From IMG/VR virus record IMGVR_UViG_3300024339_000480, positions 1 through 50,702 of that record: a DNA stretch of 50,702 nt, one strand, 5' to 3'. The notes under the pieces were generated by a model. The model made no database searches. It was not told the DNA's origin and was given only the letters and a program-made list of their open reading frames with translations. Positions 1-7,471 of the stretch are shown piece after piece. The position numbers and the translations under genes were made by a program. Origin of the DNA: a virus. How positions within the stretch are numbered: position 1 is the first letter of the stretch; each line of letters opens with the position of its first letter.

Positions 1-1465
1 ACCATGCTGGCACAGACCAAAATGTTTTCTTTGTGATCCAAGGTTTAACCCCACGATATATAATATAAATCCACAATGAGAACCCACCCAATAATAACAT
101 CTGGAAGAATCTACCTAATTCCATAAACTCCCAACCCTGCGAACCGAACCAGTATGCCGCCCATCCCGTCATGTATCCTGCTTGACTGAGATAAACACCA
201 ACGATTCCCCCAACACCAACGGTTACGCAAATACCAAATAACAGATTAATTAAGAATTCTTGATGTTTTGGTACTTCGGCTAATCTCGGCAAAAAGAAAA
301 TAGTATATCCTACCCAAGCAACAAAGAACCAATAAATCTGTAATAAGGTATGATAACTTCGTAATATATTAAATGGGAGGATATTTGCTAGTTTATGTGC
401 AAACGGATTTGCAAAATCCATAGCACCTAATATACCAGCCAATACCTGCAACCCAAACATAACAATAGACAATGCAAAGAATTTGTAAGTCGCAAGTTGA
501 GTAGGTCTTACATAACCACTCTCCAAATCAGCAGTGGTTAATGTGGCACCTTTAGCACCCATATCAAATGGCCCACCTGGCATTGTTCTCATTTGCCCAT
601 AAACATACAATACAAGCATAATTCCAATCCACAAAATAAAGATTGATAAGAAACTCCACATCATTAACGATGGCGGTGGTTCGTTGCCAGCTTGTGGATC
701 ATATGGCCAATTAGATGTATAACTGAAATCATCGCCTGGCCGATCTGCGGCAGATGTCCACGAACCCCAATAAAAGAATGCCGCTAAGTTATTTAAATCT
801 GTTTTATCTGTAATATACCCGATTGGGTGAAATGCTTCTGGATGGTTAGCATTGGTAAACATTTGATCATAATACCAGCGAACATACTCAATGCCATATA
901 TTTGAGCATCATTTAAAACAACACGATTTCTTTCTTCGGTGTATGTGTTATTATGCAACTCTTTCTTAACTCTGGTTTCAATTGCACCCTCGTCATATTC
1001 CGAAATATCAAATTTCCATTTCCGAAGTTGGTCATCCTGTGTAACTGATCCAGGTTTTAATTGTTCCGCATAATATCCTTTCATAGCCACTGCCATCGTA
1101 TGCAGAGTTTCTGCTGTGAAATCTGGACCACGTTCAGCTCCATCACCCCAGAATGACCCATAGTTCATTAATCCCCTGAGATGAAATATTTCCTGCCCCT
1201 TCATTATTTCAGCTTCTGTGATAATTACTTCTCCATTGCTTGCTACATAGGTCGGCACGGGTGGCGCACCCATGTAAGTTGCCCCACCCATATATACTAA
1301 CCCCAAAATAGAAATAATTGACACAATCCAAAAATGTGCGAACCAATATTTCTTATTCAATAACAAGGCTGAAACACTATCTTTAAATGATAAAACAGAT
1401 CGTACTGTTTCTGAATCATCCTTAGTTGTGATTATATATTCACCATTTTTAAACTCTGTTGTCAT
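1..1465 (-). CDS. norB: qNOR-family nitric oxide reductase or nitric oxide dismutase, N-terminal part (cut by window edge)
   Basis: An open frame runs off the left edge; 488 residues are visible. Residues 41-60 form a first membrane helix. Residues 90-122 carry the qNOR periplasmic signature (GLMNYG, WGDGAERGPDFTAE, LH). Residues 268-290 form a further helix. Residues 364-390 (LPFNILRSYHTLLQIYWFF) carry the heme-b histidine, H372, and 439-488 match the qNOR segment WFGSQGWEFMELGRF. The family reduces 2 NO to N2O with quinol electrons in the cytoplasmic membrane; the related Nod enzymes are thought to dismutate NO to N2 and O2. The quinol-site His/Glu expected about 21 and 17 residues before the heme-b His are F351 and F355 here, which favours a Nod-like or otherwise non-quinol enzyme. 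The FeB ligands lie outside the window. AAGGAAG sits just before the chosen ATG. The symbol marks the family; it may be nod. Confidence 0.5.
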   Translation of the reverse strand, partial: MTTEFKNGEYIITTKDDSETVRSVLSFKDSVSALLLNKKYWFAHFWIVSIISILGLVYMGGATYMGAPPVPTYVASNGEVIITEAEIMKGQEIFHLRGLMNYGSFWGDGAERGPDFTAETLHTMAVAMKGYYAEQLKPGSVTQDDQLRKWKFDISEYDEGAIETRVKKELHNNTYTEERNRVVLNDAQIYGIEYVRWYYDQMFTNANHPEAFHPIGYITDKTDLNNLAAFFYWGSWTSAADRPGDDFSYTSNWPYDPQAGNEPPPSLMMWSFLSIFILWIGIMLVLYVYGQMRTMPGGPFDMGAKGATLTTADLESGYVRPTQLATYKFFALSIVMFGLQVLAGILGAMDFANPFAHKLANILPFNILRSYHTLLQIYWFFVAWVGYTIFFLPRLAEVPKHQEFLINLLFGICVTVGVGGIVGVYLSQAGYMTGWAAYWFGSQGWEFMELGRFFQMLLLGGFSLWIYIIYRGVKPWITKKTFWSVPAW

Positions 1466-1626
1466 TTTTTCTTCCTTTATTTTAAAAATATCTATAATTT
1501 TATTAATGATCTTGGATACCCAACTAACAAGATATAAGAATCCCATCAATGATATGATTAGCACAATTAAACTAAGTAGATGTATCATTGCTGTTTTGCT
1601 GTTTTGCTGTTTTACTACTTATGCTA
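1466..1626 (-). other. Leader of the NO-reductase gene with an in-frame upstream start
   Basis: These 161 bases separate the 47-aa ORF from the oxidase gene. An ATG at 1588 is in frame with the oxidase start at 1465 with no stop between, so a 41-residue N-terminal extension is possible. It contains a very hydrophobic stretch (LLSLIVLIISLMGFLYLV) able to span the membrane. No ribosome binding site precedes 1588, while a good one precedes 1465, so I prefer the short form. Dual starts or a small leader peptide remain possible. Confidence 0.5.
1590..1613. repeat. Tandem 8-bp repeat (GCTGTTTT x3)
   Basis: Three perfect copies of GCTGTTTT lie directly upstream of the alternative ATG at 1588. On the minus strand the unit reads AAAACAGC. 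It may be simple slippage or may space the upstream start from its signals; no function is visible. Confidence 0.5.
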
Positions 1627-1770
1627 CTAATTATCTATACTATTAATATCCAACGATGCATTAGTTGATGAGCATTTATCCGATTTGATAATTTGTTCTG
1701 CTAACCACCTCATTACCGGAACTGTCATTGAATTGCTAATTGCGAATAGTGCAGTATATATTTTAATCAT
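1627..1770 (-). CDS. Small 47-aa hydrophobic protein
   Basis: The ATG at 1770 overlaps the stop of the preceding SPFH C-terminal frame as TAATG, an arrangement typical of translational coupling in this genome. The product starts MIKIYTALFAISNSMTVPVM, is moderately hydrophobic over its first ~30 residues, and ends in a polar tail (DKCSSTNASLDINSIDN). I do not recognise a family. Position between the SPFH gene and the NO-reductase gene, plus the hydrophobic N-terminus, suggests a small membrane-associated accessory. It has no independent ribosome binding site, so translation would depend on the upstream frame. It could be a chance ORF. Confidence 0.5.
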   Translation of the reverse strand: MIKIYTALFAISNSMTVPVMRWLAEQIIKSDKCSSTNASLDINSIDN

Positions 1771-2012
1771 TATTTTACAGCAGTATTGTTCATATTCCAA
1801 AGAATACTCTGGCCTTCGCCCATCACAGTGGTTGGTACTTCGCCTTTCCATCTTTTTACTTGTTCATACTCAATTACCTGTGGATTAGCCGCAATCGCAT
1901 CAGCCATTGCCTTAATCTTACCGGCATTAGCAATACCAATCATACGGATTGCCTCAGCTTCTGCTTTTGCTTCGACTTCTTTTTGATAAGCAACACCATC
2001 AGCGGCTTTCAT
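1770..2012 (-). CDS. SPFH/prohibitin-like protein, C-terminal fragment in a shifted frame
   Basis: This 80-residue frame continues the SPFH protein encoded at 2009-2740. It begins KAADGVAYQKEVEAKAEAEA, the coiled-coil continuation expected after the QRLEAQRQVNKA that ends the upstream frame, and contains IANAGKIKAMADAIAANPQVIEYEQV, typical of HflC/prohibitin-type tails. Its ATG (2012) overlaps the upstream TGA (ATGA), a -1 frame relation. It could be made as a separate coupled polypeptide, by frameshifting, or be the remnant of a recent one-base indel. No classic slippery heptamer is visible at the junction. Family assignment is firm; the status of the split is not. Confidence 0.5.
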   Translation of the reverse strand: MKAADGVAYQKEVEAKAEAEAIRMIGIANAGKIKAMADAIAANPQVIEYEQVKRWKGEVPTTVMGEGQSILWNMNNTAVK

Positions 2013-2740
2013 ACGGCTTTGTTAACCTGTCGCTGTGCTTCCAATCGTTGGCGTTCAAGTTTATGTTCTTCTTTAACTGCTTCTTGTAAAGCTACCTGTT
2101 TGGATTCAATCGCATTCGTATATGTTTTAGGAAACTGAATATTCTCCAATTGAATACTATTGATAACGATTGGGTATGGTGCCATTGAGGTTACAATAGC
2201 ATCTTGGATCTTATTCATCACCACATTACGATTCTCGATGATCTCTTCTGCTGTATGCTTAGAGATAGCATCCTTAGATCCACTCTTAATTTTAGGGTCT
2301 AGGATACGAGATTTAAATTGATCGATGCCTCCATACTGCTTAAAGATATCAATAGCTTCAACACGATTAACTGTCCAGTTCACAGAGACACTAGCATGAC
2401 TAGGCATCTGTTCAGCAGTAGCAACCGGAATATTCTCCTCTAGGTTCTTCCTAGTACGAACTTCCATCACCTCAACTGAATCTGCTAGTGGTATTTTAAA
2501 ATGAAGACCTGGTTCTACTTGGTATTTTGCCTCACTAAATCGTTTCACCACTCCTACGTGTCCTTCTTCTACTGTATACATTGACCCAACTAACACAACA
2601 ATGGCAAGTATTCCTAACATTATATCTCGTGCCATTGCATTTAGTCGTAATTCTCTTTTAATAATATCATCACCATATCTATCTTTTCCTTCGGTAATTG
2701 TTGTGTATCTCGTTTTCATTTCTTTTGTATCTTTCATCAT
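2009..2740 (-). CDS. SPFH/band-7 (HflC/prohibitin-like) membrane protein, N-terminal part
   Basis: 243 residues. A single membrane helix lies near residues 38-57 (ARDIMLGILAIVVLVGSMYT), followed by the band-7 core: EEGHVGVVKRF, then EPGLHFKIPLADSVEVMEVRT, and a C-terminal coiled coil (VKEEHKLERQRLEAQRQVNKA). The family forms oligomeric membrane scaffolds that influence FtsH-type proteolysis and membrane domains. It ends in a TGA overlapped by the ATG of the C-terminal fragment, so the usual coiled-coil tail is in another frame. Its start overlaps the stop of the 61-aa gene upstream (ATGATG after GGAGAAGT, a good ribosome site). Being beside the NO-reductase gene it may help insert or stabilise that oxidase; this is inference. 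Confidence 0.5.
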   Translation of the reverse strand: MMKDTKEMKTRYTTITEGKDRYGDDIIKRELRLNAMARDIMLGILAIVVLVGSMYTVEEGHVGVVKRFSEAKYQVEPGLHFKIPLADSVEVMEVRTRKNLEENIPVATAEQMPSHASVSVNWTVNRVEAIDIFKQYGGIDQFKSRILDPKIKSGSKDAISKHTAEEIIENRNVVMNKIQDAIVTSMAPYPIVINSIQLENIQFPKTYTNAIESKQVALQEAVKEEHKLERQRLEAQRQVNKAV

Positions 2741-2922
2741 ACTTCTCCTATTCTTTTAGTTTTGTGTTTACATTCATTAATCTCTATAATAAACGACAGT
2801 TTACTAGCATATTCACGCTCATTGGTCAATAGTTGATCAATACTATATCCACATCGCACACCAAGACCAGCACCGATTAATGATACTACAAATTCACAAT
2901 CATTGCAATAGGAACTTAACAT
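2737..2922 (-). CDS. Small 61-aa Cys-containing protein
   Basis: The start is preceded by AGAGGAGTATAAGAAATG, a strong ribosome binding site, and the stop overlaps the start of the SPFH gene, so it is a genuine operon member. The N-terminus reads MLSSYCNDCEFVVSLIGAGL, with a CxxC pair (C6, C9) and two more Cys (C24, C52). The middle is weakly hydrophobic and the C-terminus is basic (ECKHKTKRIGEV). I do not recognise the family. The Cys set might bind a metal, but the spacing matches no standard finger. Confidence 0.5.
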   Translation of the reverse strand: MLSSYCNDCEFVVSLIGAGLGVRCGYSIDQLLTNEREYASKLSFIIEINECKHKTKRIGEV

Positions 2923-2925
2923 TTC

Positions 2926-3654
2926 TTATACTCCTCTTATTTCATTGTTAATATCGATAACAGTTTGTAGCAAATGTAAATCTCTATCATGCACCAATGC
3001 ATTAACATCTTTAGGAAAACACATACCGCCATATCCTAAGTTACCATCCGGACCAGGCACTTGCATATGTGAGTTACCTATCCGCTGATCTAAGTTAACA
3101 CAATCAATAATCTCATCATACAATTGCTGGTTACCAATATGCCTATGAATTTCATTAAAAAAGGTAACCTTAGTAGCTAAAAACGTATTAATTACATATT
3201 TTGCATAGGATGCCGCTTCTATTGATACTCTTTTAATAATATCCATCTGGATACCTGCATTAATTAATATCGTAATCCATTCTTGTGTGTCACTTCCTGC
3301 AAATAAAGCAAATTCTTGTGTTTTAAAATCAGCATCAGAACTTACTTCTCGTAGGAATTCAGGATAATATGTAAAAGGGCATTCTTCATACAACTTAACC
3401 AATACATTGGGATCTACTGTACTTTTTACTAGTAATGGTTTTGATATTCTTTTAATATAATATTCGACTAATGAAGTATTACAAGACCCATTCTTATTTG
3501 CGGGTGTAGGAACACACAAAATATACCTATCACAATCATCTAGCGATCCATTCATTCCTTTCGGTGGGTCAATGATTAAAATATCGTATGTATCTTTTAG
3601 AGCATACTCAATCGCATGTCCTAGAACACCATATCCAATAATACCGATATTCAT
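2926..3654 (-). CDS. UDP-glucose 6-dehydrogenase-like protein, short form
   Basis: 242 residues. It has an N-terminal Rossmann fold with GYGVLGHA (7-14), the middle-domain signature YYPEFLRE (97-103), a helix with AKYVINTFLATKVTFFNE including K152, and the catalytic loop GGMCFPKD with Cys212. The family oxidises UDP-glucose twice to UDP-glucuronate using NAD. The usual C-terminal UDP-sugar binding domain is absent: the protein stops soon after the catalytic Cys, against about 400 residues for cellular enzymes. It may therefore act as a dimer, use another substrate, or be a phage-minimised form. It sits with an SGNH hydrolase, suggesting nucleotide-sugar or surface-glycan work. Family call is firm; substrate is not. 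Confidence 0.5.
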   Translation of the reverse strand: MNIGIIGYGVLGHAIEYALKDTYDILIIDPPKGMNGSLDDCDRYILCVPTPANKNGSCNTSLVEYYIKRISKPLLVKSTVDPNVLVKLYEECPFTYYPEFLREVSSDADFKTQEFALFAGSDTQEWITILINAGIQMDIIKRVSIEAASYAKYVINTFLATKVTFFNEIHRHIGNQQLYDEIIDCVNLDQRIGNSHMQVPGPDGNLGYGGMCFPKDVNALVHDRDLHLLQTVIDINNEIRGV

Positions 3655-3697
3655 TTAGTATAGTTCCAATTAAAAAATTCTATGAACCTCGTAACTT

Positions 3698-3720
3698 AAT
3701 GAGGGCTTACAGTCCTCATT
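3698..3720 (-). terminator. Hairpin at the end of the SGNH gene, weak terminator
   Basis: AATGAGG and CCTCATT (7 bp, 9-base loop) overlap the stop codon of the SGNH gene. On the minus strand a TTTTTT run follows only about 25 bases later, so termination would be weak; mRNA protection is an alternative. Confidence 0.5.
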
Positions 3721-4510
3721 GTATATACGGTTTAATTCTATCAAAATACATTTTAGCTACAGATACATGCCAATCCGGACCTGGATGTTGCCCATCACGT
3801 GCATGGGTTTTTGCACGTATAAAGTGCTCATATAAAATATTACCATCGATCTCTACAATATCTTTGCCTATATGATTTTTTTCTAACTTATCCTCTGCTG
3901 AAGTTATTAACGGTATATTTCTTGTTTTTAACATCTCATTTACAAGCACATAATCTTTTAAAAAGTTATAATTAGTTAACCACGTACCCGATACAAATAG
4001 CGGAGGATAATCTTCGTCGCCGACAAATCTTTGTGTGAACTCATCACCTGGTTCACTAGGTGCTTCTATTCTTGAAGTTGGGGGCCAATATATTACAACA
4101 ATATCAGGTTTTAATATATCTATAGTTTTATATATACTTCTAGAAACATAACTGGTACTAGCACCACTAACCGACACATTATATATACTCACACTTTGAT
4201 TGGTGTCATTTTTAATCATTTGCTTTAAAACAAAAGGCCAAGATTCTTCTTGAGTTACACCTACTCCAACAGTATGACTACATCCACATGTTAATATATT
4301 AATATCAGACCGCTCACTGAAACTATCTGAACGAAAACCATACTCATTAAATGTATATGTTATATCTTTTTTGTATATTGCATCTTCGGGTTTATCAGTA
4401 TCTATCCACTCTACAGTAATATTTGGTGGATACATTATGCTATAAAATAACTCTTGTTTCCATGCTGTTTTTAATTTTGTTCTATATAATGGTTCTGTCT
4501 GTTTCCACAT
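3716..4510 (-). CDS. SGNH/GDSL-type hydrolase
   Basis: 264 residues. The block-I motif is GCSHTVGVG with nucleophile Ser78, where the usual Asp of GDSL is Cys. It is followed by NVSVSGASTS (block II Gly), then a strand WPPTSR, and a C-terminal DGQHPGPDWH that supplies the Asp-His of the triad. SGNH enzymes remove acyl groups from sugars or lipids; in phages they often deacetylate host or virion polysaccharide. There is no signal peptide, so it acts in the cytoplasm or within a virion. It lies between the homing endonuclease and the UDP-glucose dehydrogenase-like gene in one minus-strand run. The substrate cannot be told from sequence. Confidence 0.5.
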   Translation of the reverse strand: MWKQTEPLYRTKLKTAWKQELFYSIMYPPNITVEWIDTDKPEDAIYKKDITYTFNEYGFRSDSFSERSDINILTCGCSHTVGVGVTQEESWPFVLKQMIKNDTNQSVSIYNVSVSGASTSYVSRSIYKTIDILKPDIVVIYWPPTSRIEAPSEPGDEFTQRFVGDEDYPPLFVSGTWLTNYNFLKDYVLVNEMLKTRNIPLITSAEDKLEKNHIGKDIVEIDGNILYEHFIRAKTHARDGQHPGPDWHVSVAKMYFDRIKPYIQ

Positions 4511-4518
4511 GAAGGTAT

Positions 4519-6132
4519 TTAACTACTGCCTAGAACCCATCTTTTTTTACCACAATCCCATAATTTTAATAATCCCATCTCTCTTGTTATTTGACGTTCG
4601 GTTTTATTAGAATCATATCCCTTCTCTACTAACTTGTGTTTAGCAAAATTATAACGATGATACATTTTGTCATCGTTTCTTTTTATGTACCAGTAACTTG
4701 GCTTAATATCAGTCTCTAATACAAATCCCAATGCTTTATACAAATTACCATTACTCCACTCATTGTTCGAGTATGAGATAATTTTTGTTTTTTTATAATT
4801 TTTCATAAAATGTGTTAATAATTTACTAGCACCTCCCTGAATTCTATTAGAACTAGAATATCTTACTAATTCTGTAGTATCTTCGTTTTTTCCAATGCCA
4901 GTTCTACTTAGACTAAAAGTCATTAAAGCAACTAGATCTTCGTTGTATCTTAAACCAACTTGATACTGCGAAGTTGTGTATCCTTGTATATGGTTTTTAT
5001 CTAAAAATTCTCTGTGTTCTTTAATAGAAATATTAGCATCTATTGTACACTTTCGAGCATATATAGAATTCGATACTAGTCCTAGTTTATTTTTTATCGT
5101 TTGTTTAAGTAGTTCCTTTTTCCTATGCCAATGCGTAGAAAAAATAGTAAGCAATTGTATTTTTTTGTCGTCACAAGCTTTATATTTTTGGTAATGGTAA
5201 TCTTTAGTTATATGTTCAACATCTTCGTGATGCCAGTAAACCCCACAATACTCTATAGCTAAATTATAATCAGGGAGATAAATATCTATTTCACGAGGAC
5301 GATTAACATATTCTCCATTTACATATTTTTCTACTGTAATGATTTTTCTTGAATTTTGAACTACGTTAGTAATTTCTAATGATTTTATAAAATTAACAAT
5401 CTCTTGTTCTTCTACAGATTTATACTTCTCACGTAACCCATGAATATATAAATGTCTGTATACTGTTTGTGGATGAACATTAAGATATGTCGCAAGATCC
5501 TCTATTACAGGATACTTTTTGTAATGGTCTTTTAGTAAATTTTTATCCATTAAAATAGCCATCTTTTTATCTGGGAATCTTGTCTCCCAATACTCTAATG
5601 GATGATTTTTAGCATATGTTTCTTTAATCTTACTGGAGTTATTATAATTTTTATTACCGTATTTTTCAAACTTGGTGCGATGATTTTTGTTTATAGCATC
5701 ACGAACTTTATCTTTGTTGTTATAAAATTCTTCGTGTTTTTTTAATGCGTTTTGTGTTTGTCCATTATTAGTAACTCCATATTTTTTTAGTGTAGTTTTA
5801 ACTCTTTTGGAATTAATACTAGCTTTCTTTTCTTGACTATAATTTTGTTTAGATTTAGAAACTTTAATAGATACTGATTTTTTAGCACATTGGCATTTAT
5901 TAGCACGATTACAAAATACATACCCAGTACCAAAATCCTTAAATTTTTTCTTATTCCCTGTAGGACATATTCCATTATGTTGATAAACCGCACTGTAAAT
6001 CATCTCTGCGTATGATTTGGACTCAACTAACGTATTACTTAATACCCATTGATTTAATTCTATACTATTTTTAACTAACCGAGAATAATGCTTAGGTTTT
6101 TCTTTTACTAATGTTAATATTTTTTGTTCCAT
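4519..6132 (-). CDS. Free-standing homing endonuclease, Vsr-like (EDxHD type)
   Basis: 537 residues. The N-terminal region has a Cys cluster (C56, C74, C80, C82) that may bind zinc. Basic repeated segments of NUMOD type follow (LKKYGVTNNGQTQNALKK, FEKYGNKNYNNSSKIK), then a helix-turn-helix at about 206-232 (EDLATYLNVHPQTVYRHL). The nuclease core at about 279-335 has EIDIYLPDYNLAIEYCGVYWH, then KDYHYQKYKAC, matching the Vsr-like PD-(D/E)xK nuclease fold of phage homing enzymes. A C-terminal domain of about 190 residues follows. Such enzymes cut phage DNA and spread their own gene. It lies just past the capsid terminator, a common landing place for mobile genes, and has its own late promoter. 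Confidence 0.5.
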   Translation of the reverse strand: MEQKILTLVKEKPKHYSRLVKNSIELNQWVLSNTLVESKSYAEMIYSAVYQHNGICPTGNKKKFKDFGTGYVFCNRANKCQCAKKSVSIKVSKSKQNYSQEKKASINSKRVKTTLKKYGVTNNGQTQNALKKHEEFYNNKDKVRDAINKNHRTKFEKYGNKNYNNSSKIKETYAKNHPLEYWETRFPDKKMAILMDKNLLKDHYKKYPVIEDLATYLNVHPQTVYRHLYIHGLREKYKSVEEQEIVNFIKSLEITNVVQNSRKIITVEKYVNGEYVNRPREIDIYLPDYNLAIEYCGVYWHHEDVEHITKDYHYQKYKACDDKKIQLLTIFSTHWHRKKELLKQTIKNKLGLVSNSIYARKCTIDANISIKEHREFLDKNHIQGYTTSQYQVGLRYNEDLVALMTFSLSRTGIGKNEDTTELVRYSSSNRIQGGASKLLTHFMKNYKKTKIISYSNNEWSNGNLYKALGFVLETDIKPSYWYIKRNDDKMYHRYNFAKHKLVEKGYDSNKTERQITREMGLLKLWDCGKKRWVLGSS

Positions 6133-6158
6133 ATACGTTAGAGCTTGTTCTTTGCTTG

Positions 6159-6166
6159 TATTTATA
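6159..6166 (-). promoter_or_regulatory. T4-type late promoter (TATAAATA)
   Basis: Minus-strand TATAAATA, an exact match to the T4 late consensus, lies 27 bases before the endonuclease ATG at 6132. The spacing matches the other late elements in this window. It would drive the accessory block down to the NO-reductase gene. Confidence 0.5.
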
Positions 6167-6185
6167 TAATATAATATAATATAAT
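6166..6185. repeat. Pentanucleotide microsatellite (ATAAT x4)
   Basis: Four exact ATAAT units follow directly on the late promoter, in the upstream position relative to minus-strand transcription. The tract is AT-only and probably easily melted or slippage-prone. Confidence 0.5.
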
Positions 6186-6212
6186 AACATAATATTAGTT
6201 AGTAAACATTAA

Positions 6213-6236
6213 AAAAGCACCCCGAAGGGTGCTTTT
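6213..6236 (-). terminator. Terminator after the major capsid gene
   Basis: A perfect 10-bp stem (AAAAGCACCC / GGGTGCTTTT). On the minus strand the loop is TTCG closed by C-G, a very stable tetraloop, followed by T6. It lies 26 bases after the capsid stop and separates the head operon from the accessory block. The A-run on the other side would let it work in both directions. Confidence 0.5.
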
Positions 6237-6261
6237 ATTTACATATAGTAAAAGTAAACTA

Positions 6262-7452
6262 TTACTGGAATGTAAGATTTGCTACTGCGATCTCGCCAAC
6301 ATAATCACCTGCATTACCAAATGAACTAGCAGTATTTGTTAATTCTATGTACCCATAACGAGTCATAAAGCTAACTACTGGTTCGAATGTAGATGGATCA
6401 AGTACTGTTCCTGAACTCATTAATGGAATATATGGGCAGTAGAACGCTGGTGCGTCTGCTTCGCTTGAACCCTTATAACCAACAAGTACTGGAGTGGTAT
6501 CACCAGCATATGAATCAACATATACTTTCATAGCACTATTCAATGTACCAACCATTTTAGTGTTAGTTGGAGCTTCGAATGTACCTTCGGTAGTACGTGC
6601 AAATGCTGAAGTTGTAGCTGACTGTAGGATTGTTAGTGACTGTGGACTAACAACACACCAGTTAGCGGCACCACGTCTAGTACGTTGTGCAACTAGGTTA
6701 GCAGTTCTGTTAATAAGAACAGCTAGAGCGGCATGCTCATCACCTACAAATGTAGCTGTACCTGATACAGTAGCCTGATCAAATGTAAATTCAGTGCTTG
6801 CTAATGAACGTAGAGATAGTAAAATCTCTTGATCAATCTCAGCAGTAATTTCTTGCGCCAGAGCGGCCATAATTTCTGCTTCAACATCAAGTCCATGCAT
6901 AGAATTAGCATCTTGTGCGGCTTCGAAAGTCCAACGTGCTTGCAACTTACGAGTTTTTGCTTCAACAGCTTGTTTCAATAGTTGAACACTGATGTTACGT
7001 CCGCCATCACCTTCGAGTGCGGATGTAGGAGCACCTAGATAATCAGCTTGAGCACCACCACTGCCAGCAGAATATGCTTGAGCAATTTTGAATGGGCTTA
7101 ACGCTTCTTCGCCTGCTGAAGTGCTAGTTGCGGCGGCAGAAGAATCTGCCATTGTACTACCATAACGTACACGCAATGTATGAATTTGACTAACTGGTCC
7201 TTGCATTGGTTGTACACCAACAAGTTCGTTAGCAATAACAGTAGGCATTACTCGTCTAATGACTGGTAAAATTACACGGTTTAACGATGCAATATTACCT
7301 GCGCCAGTAGCACCAACTGATGCGGCCTCTGCTAAGTAACTCTTGGTATTCTCCAATATTACACTCATTGATGAGCGTTTTGTTCCTTGTAAGCCTTCAA
7401 GTAGGGCATCTTTTGTCTCGCTCCAACGGCTTTCTAATAGTTCTTGTGACAT
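6262..7452 (-). CDS. 23: Major capsid protein, T4 gp23 family
   Basis: 396 residues, shorter than T4 gp23 (521) but with the same plan. The N-terminal region ends in SYLAEAASVGAT, where the T4 prohead protease motif (L-A-E then A) predicts cleavage after E42. It is followed by LNRVILPVIRRVMPTVIANELVGVQPM, the conserved T4-type capsid segment, and QIHTLRVRYG. The C-terminal part (FYCPYIPLMSSGTVLDPSTF, MTRYGYIELTN) also matches gp23. It forms the hexameric shell lattice. AGGAGAAAATAAATG gives a strong ribosome site. It follows scaffold gp22 and is followed by the terminator at 6213, which fits the high expression expected of a capsid gene. Confidence 0.5.
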   Translation of the reverse strand: MSQELLESRWSETKDALLEGLQGTKRSSMSVILENTKSYLAEAASVGATGAGNIASLNRVILPVIRRVMPTVIANELVGVQPMQGPVSQIHTLRVRYGSTMADSSAAATSTSAGEEALSPFKIAQAYSAGSGGAQADYLGAPTSALEGDGGRNISVQLLKQAVEAKTRKLQARWTFEAAQDANSMHGLDVEAEIMAALAQEITAEIDQEILLSLRSLASTEFTFDQATVSGTATFVGDEHAALAVLINRTANLVAQRTRRGAANWCVVSPQSLTILQSATTSAFARTTEGTFEAPTNTKMVGTLNSAMKVYVDSYAGDTTPVLVGYKGSSEADAPAFYCPYIPLMSSGTVLDPSTFEPVVSFMTRYGYIELTNTASSFGNAGDYVGEIAVANLTFQ

Positions 7453-7471
7453 TTATTTTCTCCTAAATCAC

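Noticed and set aside
1685-2138. Plus-strand frames opposite the SPFH gene
   Set aside because: They are antisense to strong coding sequence and lack start signals.
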